Shown piece after piece: positions 8,118-16,253 of a stretch of DNA of 38,774 bases. Under the pieces are notes generated by a model, which saw nothing but the letters and a program-made list of their open reading frames with translations, ran no database searches and was not told the DNA's origin. This DNA is from Nannocystineae bacterium (GTDB lineage: Bacteria; Myxococcota_A; Polyangia; Haliangiales; Haliangiaceae): contig SLNH01000125.1 of the NCBI GenBank assembly GCA_007133195.1, forward strand, positions 1 to 38,774, read 5' to 3'. The position numbers were made by a program, and so were the translations under genes. Numbering within the stretch: position 1 is the first letter of the stretch; each line of letters begins with the position of its first letter.

Positions 8118-8768
8118 TTACTCTGAAACGGGTGCGCGCGCCTTCGGGCGGGCGAGGGACGCGCGGAGATCGGCGAAGATCCCCGGGGCGGCGGCGCGCA
8201 CGCGCTGAAGATGAGCCGGAAGTTCGGCTTCGAGGATGGCCTCGTGGCCAGGGAGCAGGGCCAGCCGCGGGCGCCGGCTGAGGGCGCGACGGACCGCGCG
8301 CGCCACGAACGCGGGCGACTGGTAGTGGGCGGGAATGCCGCGGCTGGCGAGCTCGTCGCGAAGCGCGAAGAACCGGCGGCTTTCGCCCTCGAGGACGATC
8401 GCGCCGGCGGCGGCGTCGTCGGCGAGCGCCGAGACGTAAAGCTCGGCGGCGCCCGGGTCGCCGACGAGGACGCCGTCGAGGGCGAGCTCGACGGCCACGT
8501 GGGCGGCCCCGCGCGCGCTTCCGCGGGGCAGACCCCGCGCGCGGAGCCCCGACGACGTGCTGGCGCAAAGCCGCACGAACGCCTCTAGATCGTGAAACGC
8601 GGCGTCGGTGGTGTGGTGGAACGCGACGCCGCTCGACACCTCGGCCGCCTCGATGCGAGCGGGGCGCGTCCCGGTCATCGCCGTGAGGTCGGGCAGCATG
8701 GCGCCCAAGGCGAAGGCGGGAGAGGCGCCGCGCCAGCTCGCCGCCGCCACGTGTCCAAAGAAGTTCAC
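8118..8768 (-). CDS. ACP phosphodiesterase (AcpH)-like protein
   Basis: A 216-residue protein. Its opening (NFFGHVAAASW), early acidic/hydrophobic segment (FALGAMLPDLTAM) and GVAFHHTTDAAFHD motif resemble the AcpH family, metal-dependent hydrolases that remove phosphopantetheine from acyl carrier protein. In that family the paired His and Asp residues bind metal; HH and two Asp are present here. The match is to the pattern, not to full length, so another helical hydrolase is possible. I chose the GTG at 8768 because it gives the family N-terminus; the open frame extends to 8996 but that part overlaps the divergent promoter region. CATACT lies six bases before the start. It converges with the membrane-protein gene. 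Confidence 0.65.
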   Translation of the reverse strand: MNFFGHVAAASWRGASPAFALGAMLPDLTAMTGTRPARIEAAEVSSGVAFHHTTDAAFHDLEAFVRLCASTSSGLRARGLPRGSARGAAHVAVELALDGVLVGDPGAAELYVSALADDAAAGAIVLEGESRRFFALRDELASRGIPAHYQSPAFVARAVRRALSRRPRLALLPGHEAILEAELPAHLQRVRAAAPGIFADLRASLARPKARAPVSE

Positions 8769-8774
8769 GGAGCG

Positions 8775-8780
8775 AGTATG
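8775..8780 (-). promoter_or_regulatory. -10-like element, leaderless AcpH-like gene
   Basis: CATACT on the minus strand (five of six matches to the common TATACT variant), six bases before the GTG at 8768. No Shine-Dalgarno is seen. Confidence 0.4.
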
Positions 8781-9007
8781 CCAGGGGGTGAAGGGCACAC
8801 GAACACCTCGGGCGGAGCGGCGGTGGCGCGCGCGCACCGCCGAGCCGCGCCCGGTCGATCGCTCGAGCGGGACCTGCCGGTGTCGCCTGGCGACTGGCTC
8901 GAACGTTGCAGCGTTGCGACATGGATGGAGGGGTAGATCGCAGCGAACCGCACGACAAACAGTCGTCGCGGCGAGCACATCATGTTGCTTCACCAAGCGG
9001 GGGATTT

Positions 9008-9982
9008 ATGTCGGAAGGCGCCAAGACCATGCGCGCGGTCGCGATCGACGATTTTGGCGAGGTGGACGAGCTCGAGGTAAAACACCTTCCGGTCCCGGAG
9101 CCAGGGCCGGACGAGGTTCTCATTCAGATCGAGTCGATCGGCGTCGGCGCGTGGGATCCGTACGAGATCAGCGGAGGCTTTCACCAGGAGGGCATGGCCG
9201 GCGAGCCGAGCTTTCCCTACGTGCCGGGGGCAGACTGCGCCGGCACCGTGGCGGCGGTCGGCCAGAACGTGGATCGGTTCGAGCCGGGCCAGCGCGTCTA
9301 CGCGTTTACGCTGGTCAACCCGAAGGGAGGAAGCTACGCGGAGTACGTCGCCGTGAATCAGGAGCTCGTCTCCCCCATCCCCGAGGGGATCGGGACGAGG
9401 GAGGCCGGGGTGCTGCCGACGGACGCGATGACCGCGCTGCGCGGCCTCGACGATACGCTCGGGGTCACGCAGGGCGAGACCGTGATGATCTTCGGCGCAA
9501 GCGGCGGCGTCGGCCACTTTGCCGTGCAGATCGCCAAGCGAATGGGCGCGCGGGTGTTCGCGGTCGCCTCGGGGAAAGACGGCGTCCAGCTCGCCGCCCG
9601 GCTCGGTGCCGACGCGGCGGTGGACGGACGCGAAAAGGACGTGGCGAGCGCCGCGCGCGCGTTTGCGCCCGATGGCATAGACGCCGCGCTGGTCACCGCC
9701 GGCGGTAGCGCGACCGACGCGGCCCTGGAGGCGGTCAAACGCGGCGGGCGCGTGGCATACCCGCACGGCGTCATGCCCGAGCCGCGCGAGCGGTCCGGAT
9801 TACGCATTCACGGTTACGACGGCGTGCCCGACCGGGAGGCGATCGGCAAGCTCAATCGCCTGATCGAACACGACTCGTTCGAGGTCGCGATCGATCGGAC
9901 ATTTGCGCTTCGCGACGCCCCGGCCGCTCTTCACGCGGTGGCCGAGCACCACCTGGGCAAGTTCGCCCTCGCCCCGTCGTAA
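9008..9982 (+). CDS. NADP-dependent zinc-free quinone oxidoreductase/alcohol dehydrogenase
   Basis: A 324-residue medium-chain dehydrogenase/reductase of the zinc-independent quinone-oxidoreductase branch. The N-terminal GroES-like half contains FPYVPGADCAGTVAAVG. The Rossmann half carries IFGASGGVGHFAVQIAK, the AxxGxxG-type nucleotide loop of this branch. The structural-zinc cysteine cluster and the catalytic Cys of zinc enzymes are missing, as expected. The ATG at 9008 follows a GGGGG ribosome site. The substrate is unknown, and a quinone or enal is typical. It precedes the TetR-controlled operon, but a 230-base gap with a hairpin separates them. Confidence 0.9.
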   Translation: MSEGAKTMRAVAIDDFGEVDELEVKHLPVPEPGPDEVLIQIESIGVGAWDPYEISGGFHQEGMAGEPSFPYVPGADCAGTVAAVGQNVDRFEPGQRVYAFTLVNPKGGSYAEYVAVNQELVSPIPEGIGTREAGVLPTDAMTALRGLDDTLGVTQGETVMIFGASGGVGHFAVQIAKRMGARVFAVASGKDGVQLAARLGADAAVDGREKDVASAARAFAPDGIDAALVTAGGSATDAALEAVKRGGRVAYPHGVMPEPRERSGLRIHGYDGVPDREAIGKLNRLIEHDSFEVAIDRTFALRDAPAALHAVAEHHLGKFALAPS

Positions 9983-9992
9983 CGACCCGCCA

Positions 9993-10017
9993 TGCCCGGG
10001 CGTGCGGTGTCCGGGCA
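9993..10017 (+). terminator. Hairpin after oxidoreductase gene
   Basis: Perfect 7-bp arms TGCCCGG / CCGGGCA with an 11-base loop, ten bases after the stop codon. There is no T-run behind it, so termination would be weak or factor-aided. Confidence 0.35.
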
Positions 10018-10106
10018 CATCCCGCGTGGCCGACCGCGCGGTCGCGCTATCGCCGGCCGCGGAGACCCGCGGTCGTCGGCCGGGGTGGGACCACGCCCGG
10101 GGCGAC

Positions 10107-10132
10107 CTGGAGGCTCTGCCTGGAGGCTCTGC
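10107..10132 (+). repeat. 13-bp exact tandem duplication
   Basis: CTGGAGGCTCTGC occurs twice with no gap (10107-10119, 10120-10132) in the non-coding stretch upstream of the TetR promoter. It looks like a recent slippage duplication. Confidence 0.8.
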
Positions 10133-10164
10133 CGCGGTTTTTGACGCGCGGCGTCGGGAGTGGA

Positions 10165-10193
10165 TTGACGGTCTCTCTACCACCTGGTAGAGA
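10165..10193 (+). promoter_or_regulatory. Promoter of the TetR/fadE5-like operon
   Basis: TTGACG (10165-10170) and TAGAGA (10188-10193) are separated by the optimal 17 bases, with a predicted start near 10200. The -10 lies inside the right arm of a 20-bp palindrome. Confidence 0.6.
10174..10193. promoter_or_regulatory. Palindromic operator, probable TetR binding site
   Basis: TCTCTACCA-CC-TGGTAGAGA has perfect 9-bp arms around two central bases and covers the promoter spacer and -10. A further half-site GGTAGA lies at 10208-10213, 22 bases after the equivalent GGTAGA of the palindrome. Position and symmetry fit autorepression by the adjacent TetR protein. Confidence 0.75.
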
Positions 10194-10216
10194 AGCCTAG
10201 AACACTCGGTAGAACG

Positions 10217-10852
10217 ATGCCGGCCACGCGCCCCAGCGCGGCGGATGTCTCCGACCGCATCCTCCACGCGGCGACGCGGCTATTCGCCGCCCGCGGCTTC
10301 GAGGGCACGTCCCTTCAGGATGTCGCCGACGAGGTGGGCATCCGAAAGCCGTCGCTCGTGTATCACGTGAGCACGAAGGACGCGCTGCGCCTGCGCGTGC
10401 TCGAGGGGGTCCTCGCCCACTGGAACGAGGTGCTCCCCGAGCTCCTCAAGGCGGCGGCGACCGGCAAGGATCAATTCGACGCGGTGGTGAGCGAGACGCT
10501 TCGCTTCTTCGCGGCGGATCCGGATCGAGCGCGCCTGCTCGTGCGGGAAGCCCTCGATCGCCCGGAGGAGATGGCCCGGCTCATCCGCAGCCACGTCACC
10601 CCGTGGGTGGCGATCGTCTGCGACTACATCCGCAAGGGCCAGGAAAAGGGACGTATCTATGCCCACGTCGACCCCGAGGCCTACGTGGCCCAAGTCATCA
10701 ATCTCGTGATCAGTGGCGTCGCCACGTTTCACTGTATCGGCGTGGTGGCGCCGGCGCCGTCCCCGGAGGGCCGGATGCCCCAGCGCCACCTCGCCGAGTT
10801 GCTTCGCGTCGCCAAGACGAGCCTGTTTCTGCCGGGCGCGGAGGAGGAGTAG
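10217..10852 (+). CDS. TetR-family transcriptional regulator
   Basis: A 211-residue repressor. The N-terminal TetR DNA-binding domain is plain: ILHAATRLFAARGFEGTSLQ, the turn DVADEVGIRKPSLVYHVSTK and the following helix (residues 12-60). The C-terminal ligand-binding domain is helical. It is the first gene of an operon with lipid enzymes and is preceded by a promoter buried in a perfect palindrome, so it probably represses itself and the enzymes. An acyl-CoA or fatty acid is the likely inducer, by analogy with FadR/PsrA-type regulators. The ribosome site is weak (GGTAGAACG before ATG). The stop is followed after four bases by the acyl-CoA dehydrogenase ATG, whose GGAGGAG ribosome site lies inside this gene's last codons. 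Confidence 0.9.
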   Translation: MPATRPSAADVSDRILHAATRLFAARGFEGTSLQDVADEVGIRKPSLVYHVSTKDALRLRVLEGVLAHWNEVLPELLKAAATGKDQFDAVVSETLRFFAADPDRARLLVREALDRPEEMARLIRSHVTPWVAIVCDYIRKGQEKGRIYAHVDPEAYVAQVINLVISGVATFHCIGVVAPAPSPEGRMPQRHLAELLRVAKTSLFLPGAEEE

Positions 10853-10856
10853 ATCC

Positions 10857-12782
10857 ATGGCCAACTATTTCAAAGACAACGACGACATCCAATTCTACTT
10901 CGAGCGGGGCCTCGACTGGGAGGCCATCGTTTCGGCGACCGAGCGCGGCTTTTCCGACGAGGACGGCTTTGCGTCCACGGAGGAGGCGGTGAGCGTCTAC
11001 CGCGAGATCGCCGAGACGATCGGCGAGTTCGTCGCCGAGGAGGTGGGCGCACACGCGGCCCAGCTCGATCGCGAGGGCGTGCGCTTCGAAAACGGCGAGG
11101 TGGTGTTTCCCCCCCGGCTCGCGGGCATCTTCGAAAAGATCAAGGGCCTCGATCTCCACGGGATGTGTTTGCCGCGCGAGCTCGGCGGCATGAACGTGTC
11201 GATGGTCCTATACCACCTCACGACCGAGCTGTTCGGCCGCGGCGACGTGTCGGTGATGGCCCATCAGGGGTTTCACGGGGGGGTGGCGATGGCGCTCCTG
11301 TTGTTCTCGATCATGGAGGGCACCACCGAGATCGATCCGCGCACGGGCCGGATCGTGTCGACTCGGTTTCGCGACGCGATCGACGAGATCGCGCGCGGGG
11401 AGGCCTGGGGCTGCATGGATATCACCGAGCCCGACGCAGGCAGCGACATGGCGGCCATTCGCACCCGAGGCGAGCAGGACGAGGGCGGCAACTGGTATGT
11501 GACCGGGGAAAAGATCTTCATCACCTCGGGGCACGGCAAGTACCACTTCGTCATCGCGCGCACCGAAAAGGCCGAGGATCTGGACGACCCCGCCGCCGGC
11601 CTCGGCGGCCTGTCGATGTTCTTGGTCCGCACCTATGAGGACCTCGAGGACGGCTCCCGCCAAAGGTATGCCCACATCGACCGCGTGGAGGAGAAGCTCG
11701 GCCATCACAGCTCCGCCACGGTGGCCCTCACCTTCGATCGCACGCCGGCCGAGCTCGTGGGCAATCGGGGCGAGGGCTTCAAGTACATGCTCATGCTGAT
11801 GAACAACGCCCGGCTGAGCGTCGGCTTCGAGTCGATCGGCCTGTCCGAGGCGGCCTATCGGATGGCCAAGGATTACGCGTCCGAACGCCCCTCGATGGGC
11901 AAAACCATCGATCGACACGAGATCGTCGCCGATTACCTGGACGAGATGGCGACCGAGATCCAGGGGCTGCGCGCGCTCGCCATGGAGGGCGCCGTGCAAG
12001 AGGAGCTGTCGGTCAACAAGTCGATCCGACGGCTCACGCTCGGCGACGACGACGAACTCGAGGCCCGGCGCCTCGAGCGCGAGAGCGACGAGCACAAGCA
12101 GCGGGCCCGCCGGGTCACGCCGCTCCTCAAGTACCAGGCCGCCGAGCGGGCCGTGGACATCGCCCGGCGCTGCCTGCAGATCCACGGCGGCAACGGCTAC
12201 ATGACCGAATACGGCGCCGAGAAGCTCCTGCGCGACGCTGTCGTGATGCCGATTTACGAGGGCACGAGCCAGATCCAGTCGCTCATGGCGATGAAGGACA
12301 CCATCACCGGGATCTTCAAGAACCCGCAGGCGTTCGTAAAGAGGCTCGCCCAGACCCGGTGGCGCACGCTGTCGGCCCGGGATCCGCTCGAGCGGAAGCT
12401 CGCGAGGGTTCAGCAGATTTCGCTCAGCGTCCAGCAGCACCTGATCACGCGGACGGCGACGGACAAGGTGCGTTCGCTCCAGGGCATGCCGCTCACGGAG
12501 TGGCCGGTGGCGTTCCGGAAAAACTGGGATCCGAAGCGCGACTTCGCCTACGCCCTGTTGCATGCGGAGCGCTTGACGCGGATCCTCGCCGACGAGGCGA
12601 TCGCCGAGGTGCTGTTCGAGCAGGCCGTGGCGCACCCGGATCGCCGCGAGCTCTGTGAGCGCTATCTCGAGCGCGCCGAGCCGCGGTGTCGTCATATGGC
12701 AGATGAGATCACCAACACCGGTTCGCGGCTGCTCGGCTGGCTGAGTGGCCAGGAGCAGGCCGACGAGCGCGAGGCAGGCTGA
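10857..12782 (+). CDS. Acyl-CoA dehydrogenase, FadE5-like large form
   Basis: A 641-residue flavoprotein that introduces a trans-2 double bond into acyl-CoA, using FAD. It belongs to the long (about 600-residue) branch that includes mycobacterial FadE5 and DmdC-type enzymes rather than the 380-residue mitochondrial type. Visible motifs: FAD-binding CMDITEPDAGSD (186-197), VTGEKIFITSG (215-225), the C-terminal domain IHGGNGYMTEYGAEKLLRDA (442-461), and catalytic Glu468 in MPIYEGTSQIQ. The C-terminal 150 residues are the extra helical domain of this branch. The ATG at 10857 is fixed by the GGAGGAG site and coupling to the TetR gene; the frame is open further upstream but overlaps tetR. It sits in one operon with MaoC- and FabG-type enzymes. 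Confidence 0.93.
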   Translation: MANYFKDNDDIQFYFERGLDWEAIVSATERGFSDEDGFASTEEAVSVYREIAETIGEFVAEEVGAHAAQLDREGVRFENGEVVFPPRLAGIFEKIKGLDLHGMCLPRELGGMNVSMVLYHLTTELFGRGDVSVMAHQGFHGGVAMALLLFSIMEGTTEIDPRTGRIVSTRFRDAIDEIARGEAWGCMDITEPDAGSDMAAIRTRGEQDEGGNWYVTGEKIFITSGHGKYHFVIARTEKAEDLDDPAAGLGGLSMFLVRTYEDLEDGSRQRYAHIDRVEEKLGHHSSATVALTFDRTPAELVGNRGEGFKYMLMLMNNARLSVGFESIGLSEAAYRMAKDYASERPSMGKTIDRHEIVADYLDEMATEIQGLRALAMEGAVQEELSVNKSIRRLTLGDDDELEARRLERESDEHKQRARRVTPLLKYQAAERAVDIARRCLQIHGGNGYMTEYGAEKLLRDAVVMPIYEGTSQIQSLMAMKDTITGIFKNPQAFVKRLAQTRWRTLSARDPLERKLARVQQISLSVQQHLITRTATDKVRSLQGMPLTEWPVAFRKNWDPKRDFAYALLHAERLTRILADEAIAEVLFEQAVAHPDRRELCERYLERAEPRCRHMADEITNTGSRLLGWLSGQEQADEREAG

Positions 12783-12790
12783 GGTCGATT

Positions 12791-13696
12791 GTGGCCACAT
12801 ACGCGAGACACGTCCGCCACCAGGTCCCCGTCATGGTCGGGCTCGCCGAGACGGCGATGTCGGCGCTCTGGCAGCGCGTTCCGGGCCGCCGCGCGCCCGA
12901 CGCGCCGCTCGTCCCGGGGCCAGAAATCCGGCGCATCTTGCCGCCCCGGCCCGAGGCCCTGATCCGCGACTACGCGCGCCACGTGGGCGCCGATCCCGAG
13001 CGGTACGCGCGCACGCTGCCGCCGCACCTGTTCCCGCAGTGGAGCTTCGGCCTCGCCGGGAAGGCGCTGCGCGGGCTGCCCTATCCGCTCGCGCGCGCGC
13101 TGAACGCGGGGTTTCGCCTCGAGATTCACCGCCCCATGCCGGCAGCCGAGCCGATCGATGTGTCGGTTCGGCTCGAGTCGATCGACGAGAGCGAGCGGCG
13201 GGTGAAGCTCCGGCAGCGGATTCGGAGCGGCACGGCGAGCGCGCCGAACGCCCAGATCGGCTACCTGGATGTGGTGATCCCGCGCTCGCGCGGCCCAAGT
13301 GGCGGGGGCGGAACCAAGCGCGAGCCAGCGCTCGTACCTGAAGACGCCGAGGAGCTCGGCAGGTGGCCGCTGTCTGCCCGCGCAGGCCTGTCGTTCGCCC
13401 AGCTCACCGGGGACTTCAACCCGGTGCATTGGCTGCGCCCCTACGCTCGCGCCTTCGGGTTTCAGAGCACGATCCTGCACGGCTTTTCCACGGGTGCGCG
13501 CGCCATGGAGGCGCTCGCGCGGGCGCGCGCGGGCGGCGACGTGCACGGCGTGCCGGTGTTCGAGGCGGCGTTTACGCGCCCGCTCGTGTTACCGGCAGCT
13601 GTGGGCGTCTACGAAGGTGGCGAGCTCGATGTCTATGTAGGCGATCGGCCGGGTGAGCGCGCCTACTTGGTGGGATCGTACGAGCTCGGGCGTTGA
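12791..13696 (+). CDS. MaoC-like (R)-enoyl-CoA hydratase, HtdX-like
   Basis: A 301-residue protein with two hotdog halves. The C-terminal half holds the hydratase-2 active site: D208 and H213 in LTGDFNPVHW, followed by FGFQSTILHGFSTGA. The N-terminal half has no catalytic motif, as in other double-hotdog hydratases. It hydrates trans-2-enoyl thioesters to (R)-3-hydroxyacyl thioesters, or the reverse. Length and neighbours resemble HtdX (Rv0241c) of Mycobacterium tuberculosis. It starts with GTG, and the ribosome site GAGG overlaps the TGA of the acyl-CoA dehydrogenase gene, giving tight operon spacing (eight bases). Confidence 0.88.
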   Translation: MATYARHVRHQVPVMVGLAETAMSALWQRVPGRRAPDAPLVPGPEIRRILPPRPEALIRDYARHVGADPERYARTLPPHLFPQWSFGLAGKALRGLPYPLARALNAGFRLEIHRPMPAAEPIDVSVRLESIDESERRVKLRQRIRSGTASAPNAQIGYLDVVIPRSRGPSGGGGTKREPALVPEDAEELGRWPLSARAGLSFAQLTGDFNPVHWLRPYARAFGFQSTILHGFSTGARAMEALARARAGGDVHGVPVFEAAFTRPLVLPAAVGVYEGGELDVYVGDRPGERAYLVGSYELGR

Positions 13697-13781
13697 GGCC
13701 GGGCCGCGCCCGCGTTACCCGATCCCGGCGAAAGCGCGCGCCACGGACGCTCGGGGTGCGCGCACGAATGAGGTGTGAGGT

Positions 13782-15191
13782 ATGAGCGACGTATTTCTCA
13801 AGCTGGGGCAAAACCCCTACGCGCGGCGGATGGTCAAGACCCTGGGGCTGCCGCTACCGATGCCGCAGCCGCTTCGGCGATCGCATGGGCCGGCGGCGCC
13901 GAACCCGCTCCAAGGTCGCACCGCCGTCGTGGGCGGCGCGGCCCATAGCTCGCTCGCGGCGCCGGTGGCGCGCGTCATGGACGCGAGCGGGGCGCGGGTC
14001 CAGGTCGCGGGATCTGCCGCGCTGCGCGAGCGATTCGCGAACGGCTCGTCACTTCCCGAAGGCGCGGCGGACGCCCGCGCCGACGCGCTCGTGTTCGACG
14101 CGTCGTGGCTCGCCAGCGTGGCAGATTTGCACGCGGTCTACGACTTCTTTCATCCGCTCGTGGGCGCGCTCGGTTCGTCCGGACGCGCGCTCGTGATCGG
14201 GCGGCCGCCGGACGAGGCAGACACCGCCGAGGAGGCCTCGGTCCGCGCCGCGTTGGACGGGTTTACGCGGAGCCTCGCGCGAGAGGTCGGCCGGCGAGGG
14301 GCCACGGCGAACCTCGTTTTCGCCCATGCCGGGGCCGAAGACCGGCTCGCCGGGGTGATGCGGTTTTTGCTTTCCGAACGCTCGGCGTTCGTGACCGGGC
14401 AGCCGTTTCACGTCTCGGCGCGCGCCGCCGCGGGCGGCGACCAAGAAGACGCGCAGGCGCTCGCAGGCAAGGTCGCCCTCGTCACCGGGGCCGCGCGGGG
14501 GATCGGGGCGGTGACCGCAGAGCGGCTTGCCGAGGAGGGGGCGCGGGTTTTGTGCCTCGACCGGCCGGAGGACGCCGAGCTCGCCCGCGAGGTGGCCGAG
14601 CGCTGCGGGGGATCGGTCCTGTCGGTGGATGTGCGGGACAGCGGCGCGCCGGCGCAGATCGCGAGCTCACTCGCAGACGAGCACGGCGGCGTCGATATCG
14701 TCGTTCACAACGCGGGGGTGACGCGGGACAAGACGCTGGCCCGCATGGCCCGCTCGGCCTGGGAAGACGCGGTGGAGATCAACCTCGGCGCCCCCGTGGC
14801 GATCACGCGGGAGCTCGTCGCGCGCGAGCTCGTGCGCGACGGCGGCCGGGTGATTTGCCTGTCGTCGGTGGCGGGGCTCGCGGGGAACATGGGGCAGACG
14901 AACTACGCGGCCGCGAAGGCGGGCGTTGTGGGGTTCGTGCGCGGCGAGGCCGGCGCGCTGGCCTCGAAGGGGATTACGGTGAACGCGGTTGCGCCCGGCT
15001 TCATCGAAACCCGGCTCACCGATGCGATGCCCGTCGTCGTGCGCGAGGTAGGTAGGCGCCTGAGCAGCCTCGGCCAGGGCGGGCAGCCCCGCGACGTCGC
15101 CGAGGCGATCAGCTTTCTGGCCGCTCCGGCGAGCGCCGGGCTCACGGGCCAGGTGATGCGAGTTTGCGGCGGCGCGTTCGTGGGCGCGTAA
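13782..15191 (+). CDS. High-molecular-weight 3-oxoacyl reductase, FabG4-like
   Basis: A 469-residue two-domain short-chain dehydrogenase. Residues 1-215 are a non-catalytic, flavodoxin/Rossmann-like N-terminal domain. Residues 226-469 are a complete SDR domain: TGAARGIG (235-242) for the nucleotide, NAG at 310-312, Ser362 in SSVAG, Tyr375 and Lys379 in YAAAK. Such double-size FabG proteins (FabG4, Rv0242c) reduce 3-oxoacyl-CoA/ACP with NADH. Partnered with the MaoC and FadE-like enzymes it would interconvert acyl, enoyl, (R)-3-hydroxy and 3-oxo thioesters. It is 85 bases after the MaoC gene with its own TGAGG ribosome site and is probably the last gene of the operon. Confidence 0.9.
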   Translation: MSDVFLKLGQNPYARRMVKTLGLPLPMPQPLRRSHGPAAPNPLQGRTAVVGGAAHSSLAAPVARVMDASGARVQVAGSAALRERFANGSSLPEGAADARADALVFDASWLASVADLHAVYDFFHPLVGALGSSGRALVIGRPPDEADTAEEASVRAALDGFTRSLAREVGRRGATANLVFAHAGAEDRLAGVMRFLLSERSAFVTGQPFHVSARAAAGGDQEDAQALAGKVALVTGAARGIGAVTAERLAEEGARVLCLDRPEDAELAREVAERCGGSVLSVDVRDSGAPAQIASSLADEHGGVDIVVHNAGVTRDKTLARMARSAWEDAVEINLGAPVAITRELVARELVRDGGRVICLSSVAGLAGNMGQTNYAAAKAGVVGFVRGEAGALASKGITVNAVAPGFIETRLTDAMPVVVREVGRRLSSLGQGGQPRDVAEAISFLAAPASAGLTGQVMRVCGGAFVGA

Positions 15192-15225
15192 CGGCGGCTT
15201 TGCGAGCGGCGGGCTTGGTCCCCAC

Positions 15226-15251
15226 CTTGCAACGCGTTTAGCGAGTGCAAG
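15226..15251 (+). repeat. Inverted repeat in leader of lipoprotein gene
   Basis: CTTGCA / TGCAAG arms, with inner CGC/GCG pairs, end at the GGAAGGGG ribosome site of the lipoprotein gene. It could be an operator or a hairpin that limits ribosome access. Confidence 0.4.
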
Positions 15252-15265
15252 GAAGGGGATCCGCC

Positions 15266-16009
15266 ATGAACATTTGTAGGGCTTTCATCGCAGTGGCTGG
15301 TATTTCGGCGCTCGCTGCCGGCTGCCCGGCGGCCGCGCCGCTCGAGCACGAGTTCGAAGACGAATACCTCGCGCCCGTGCCGGAAGAGAGCATGCAGCCG
15401 GTTTACGAGGCGCGGCGGGAGGTCGACCAGGCGGAGGTGGCGCTCGAGCGCGCCGAGGCGGAGCTAAGGCGCACGGACCTCCAGGTCGAGCGCGCCGAGA
15501 ACCTCGTCGAGCGCAGCGAGCTCGCGCTCGAGGACGCTGAGACCAATTTCGAGGCGGCCCAGGAGACGCTCGACCCCGAGCGTATCGAGGAGGCGCGCCA
15601 GCCCCTCATCGAGGCTCATGACGAGCTGCGCGAGGCCGAGGCGCTGCTTCAGTACGGCGAGGCGTTCCGCGACTGGCGCGAGGTTCAGCGCGACTACAGG
15701 GAGCAGTTCCTCGTTGCGCAAGAGGCGAGAAACGAGCTCACCGAGGCGCAGGTGGTTCAGGACGAGGGGCTCGAGGCGCCGGGGCCGACGGTGGCCGAGT
15801 TCGAGCAGCAGTACGAAAGCGAGATGCTCGAGGCAAGGCGCATGCTCGCCGAGGCGCAAGACGCCCGCGCAGACGCTGACGCGCAGCGCTCGGCGTGGCG
15901 TCGCGTCGCCGGGGTCGAGGAGCCCGACGACGTCGAGGAGCCCGACGACGTCGAGCAGCCCGAACAGGTCGAGGAGCCCGAAGAAGAAGTCGACGGCATC
16001 GAGGACTAG
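15266..16009 (+). CDS. Coiled-coil lipoprotein with acidic Pro-rich tail
   Basis: A 247-residue secreted lipoprotein. The signal peptide MNICRAFIAVAGISALAAGC ends in lipobox LAAGC with the acylated Cys at position 20. Residues about 40-215 are almost continuous Glu/Ala/Arg/Leu heptads, predicted as a long coiled coil. The last 30 residues contain short repeats of VEEPDD / VEQPEQ. It therefore should be a membrane-anchored rod in the periplasm; the mature part starts with a strongly acidic segment. I know no specific family; Lpp-like or OmpH-like spacers are comparable only in shape. The ATG at 15266 follows GGAAGGGG. A terminator lies 160 bases downstream. Confidence 0.82.
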   Translation: MNICRAFIAVAGISALAAGCPAAAPLEHEFEDEYLAPVPEESMQPVYEARREVDQAEVALERAEAELRRTDLQVERAENLVERSELALEDAETNFEAAQETLDPERIEEARQPLIEAHDELREAEALLQYGEAFRDWREVQRDYREQFLVAQEARNELTEAQVVQDEGLEAPGPTVAEFEQQYESEMLEARRMLAEAQDARADADAQRSAWRRVAGVEEPDDVEEPDDVEQPEQVEEPEEEVDGIED

Positions 16010-16165
16010 GCGACAGGAGGCGCCGTACGGGCGCGTCTGAGCCGCTCCTACGCCCACCCACGGGGCACACAGTACCCGGCCCGCCGCCGGTGGTGCGGAC
16101 GCTTACAGCACCTGGGAAATCGGGGCAACCGTTCATAAAACAGACTCATGCGGCCGCGAAAAAGG

Positions 16166-16216
16166 GGCGCGCGAGCGTGTACGATGGTCATCGTGCGCTG
16201 CGGCGCGCCTTTTTTC
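16166..16216 (+). terminator. Terminator-like hairpin between lipoprotein and barrel genes
   Basis: Outer arms GGCGCGC (16166-16172) and GCGCGCC (16203-16209), an inner ACGAT/ATCGT stem and a six-T run. The run of A before the left arm makes it possibly bidirectional. It ends the lipoprotein transcript but lies only 38 bases before the next start codon. Confidence 0.7.
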
Positions 16217-16253
16217 TTTGTTTGAGACCTACGCGTCATTTTTCGGAGGTCGC

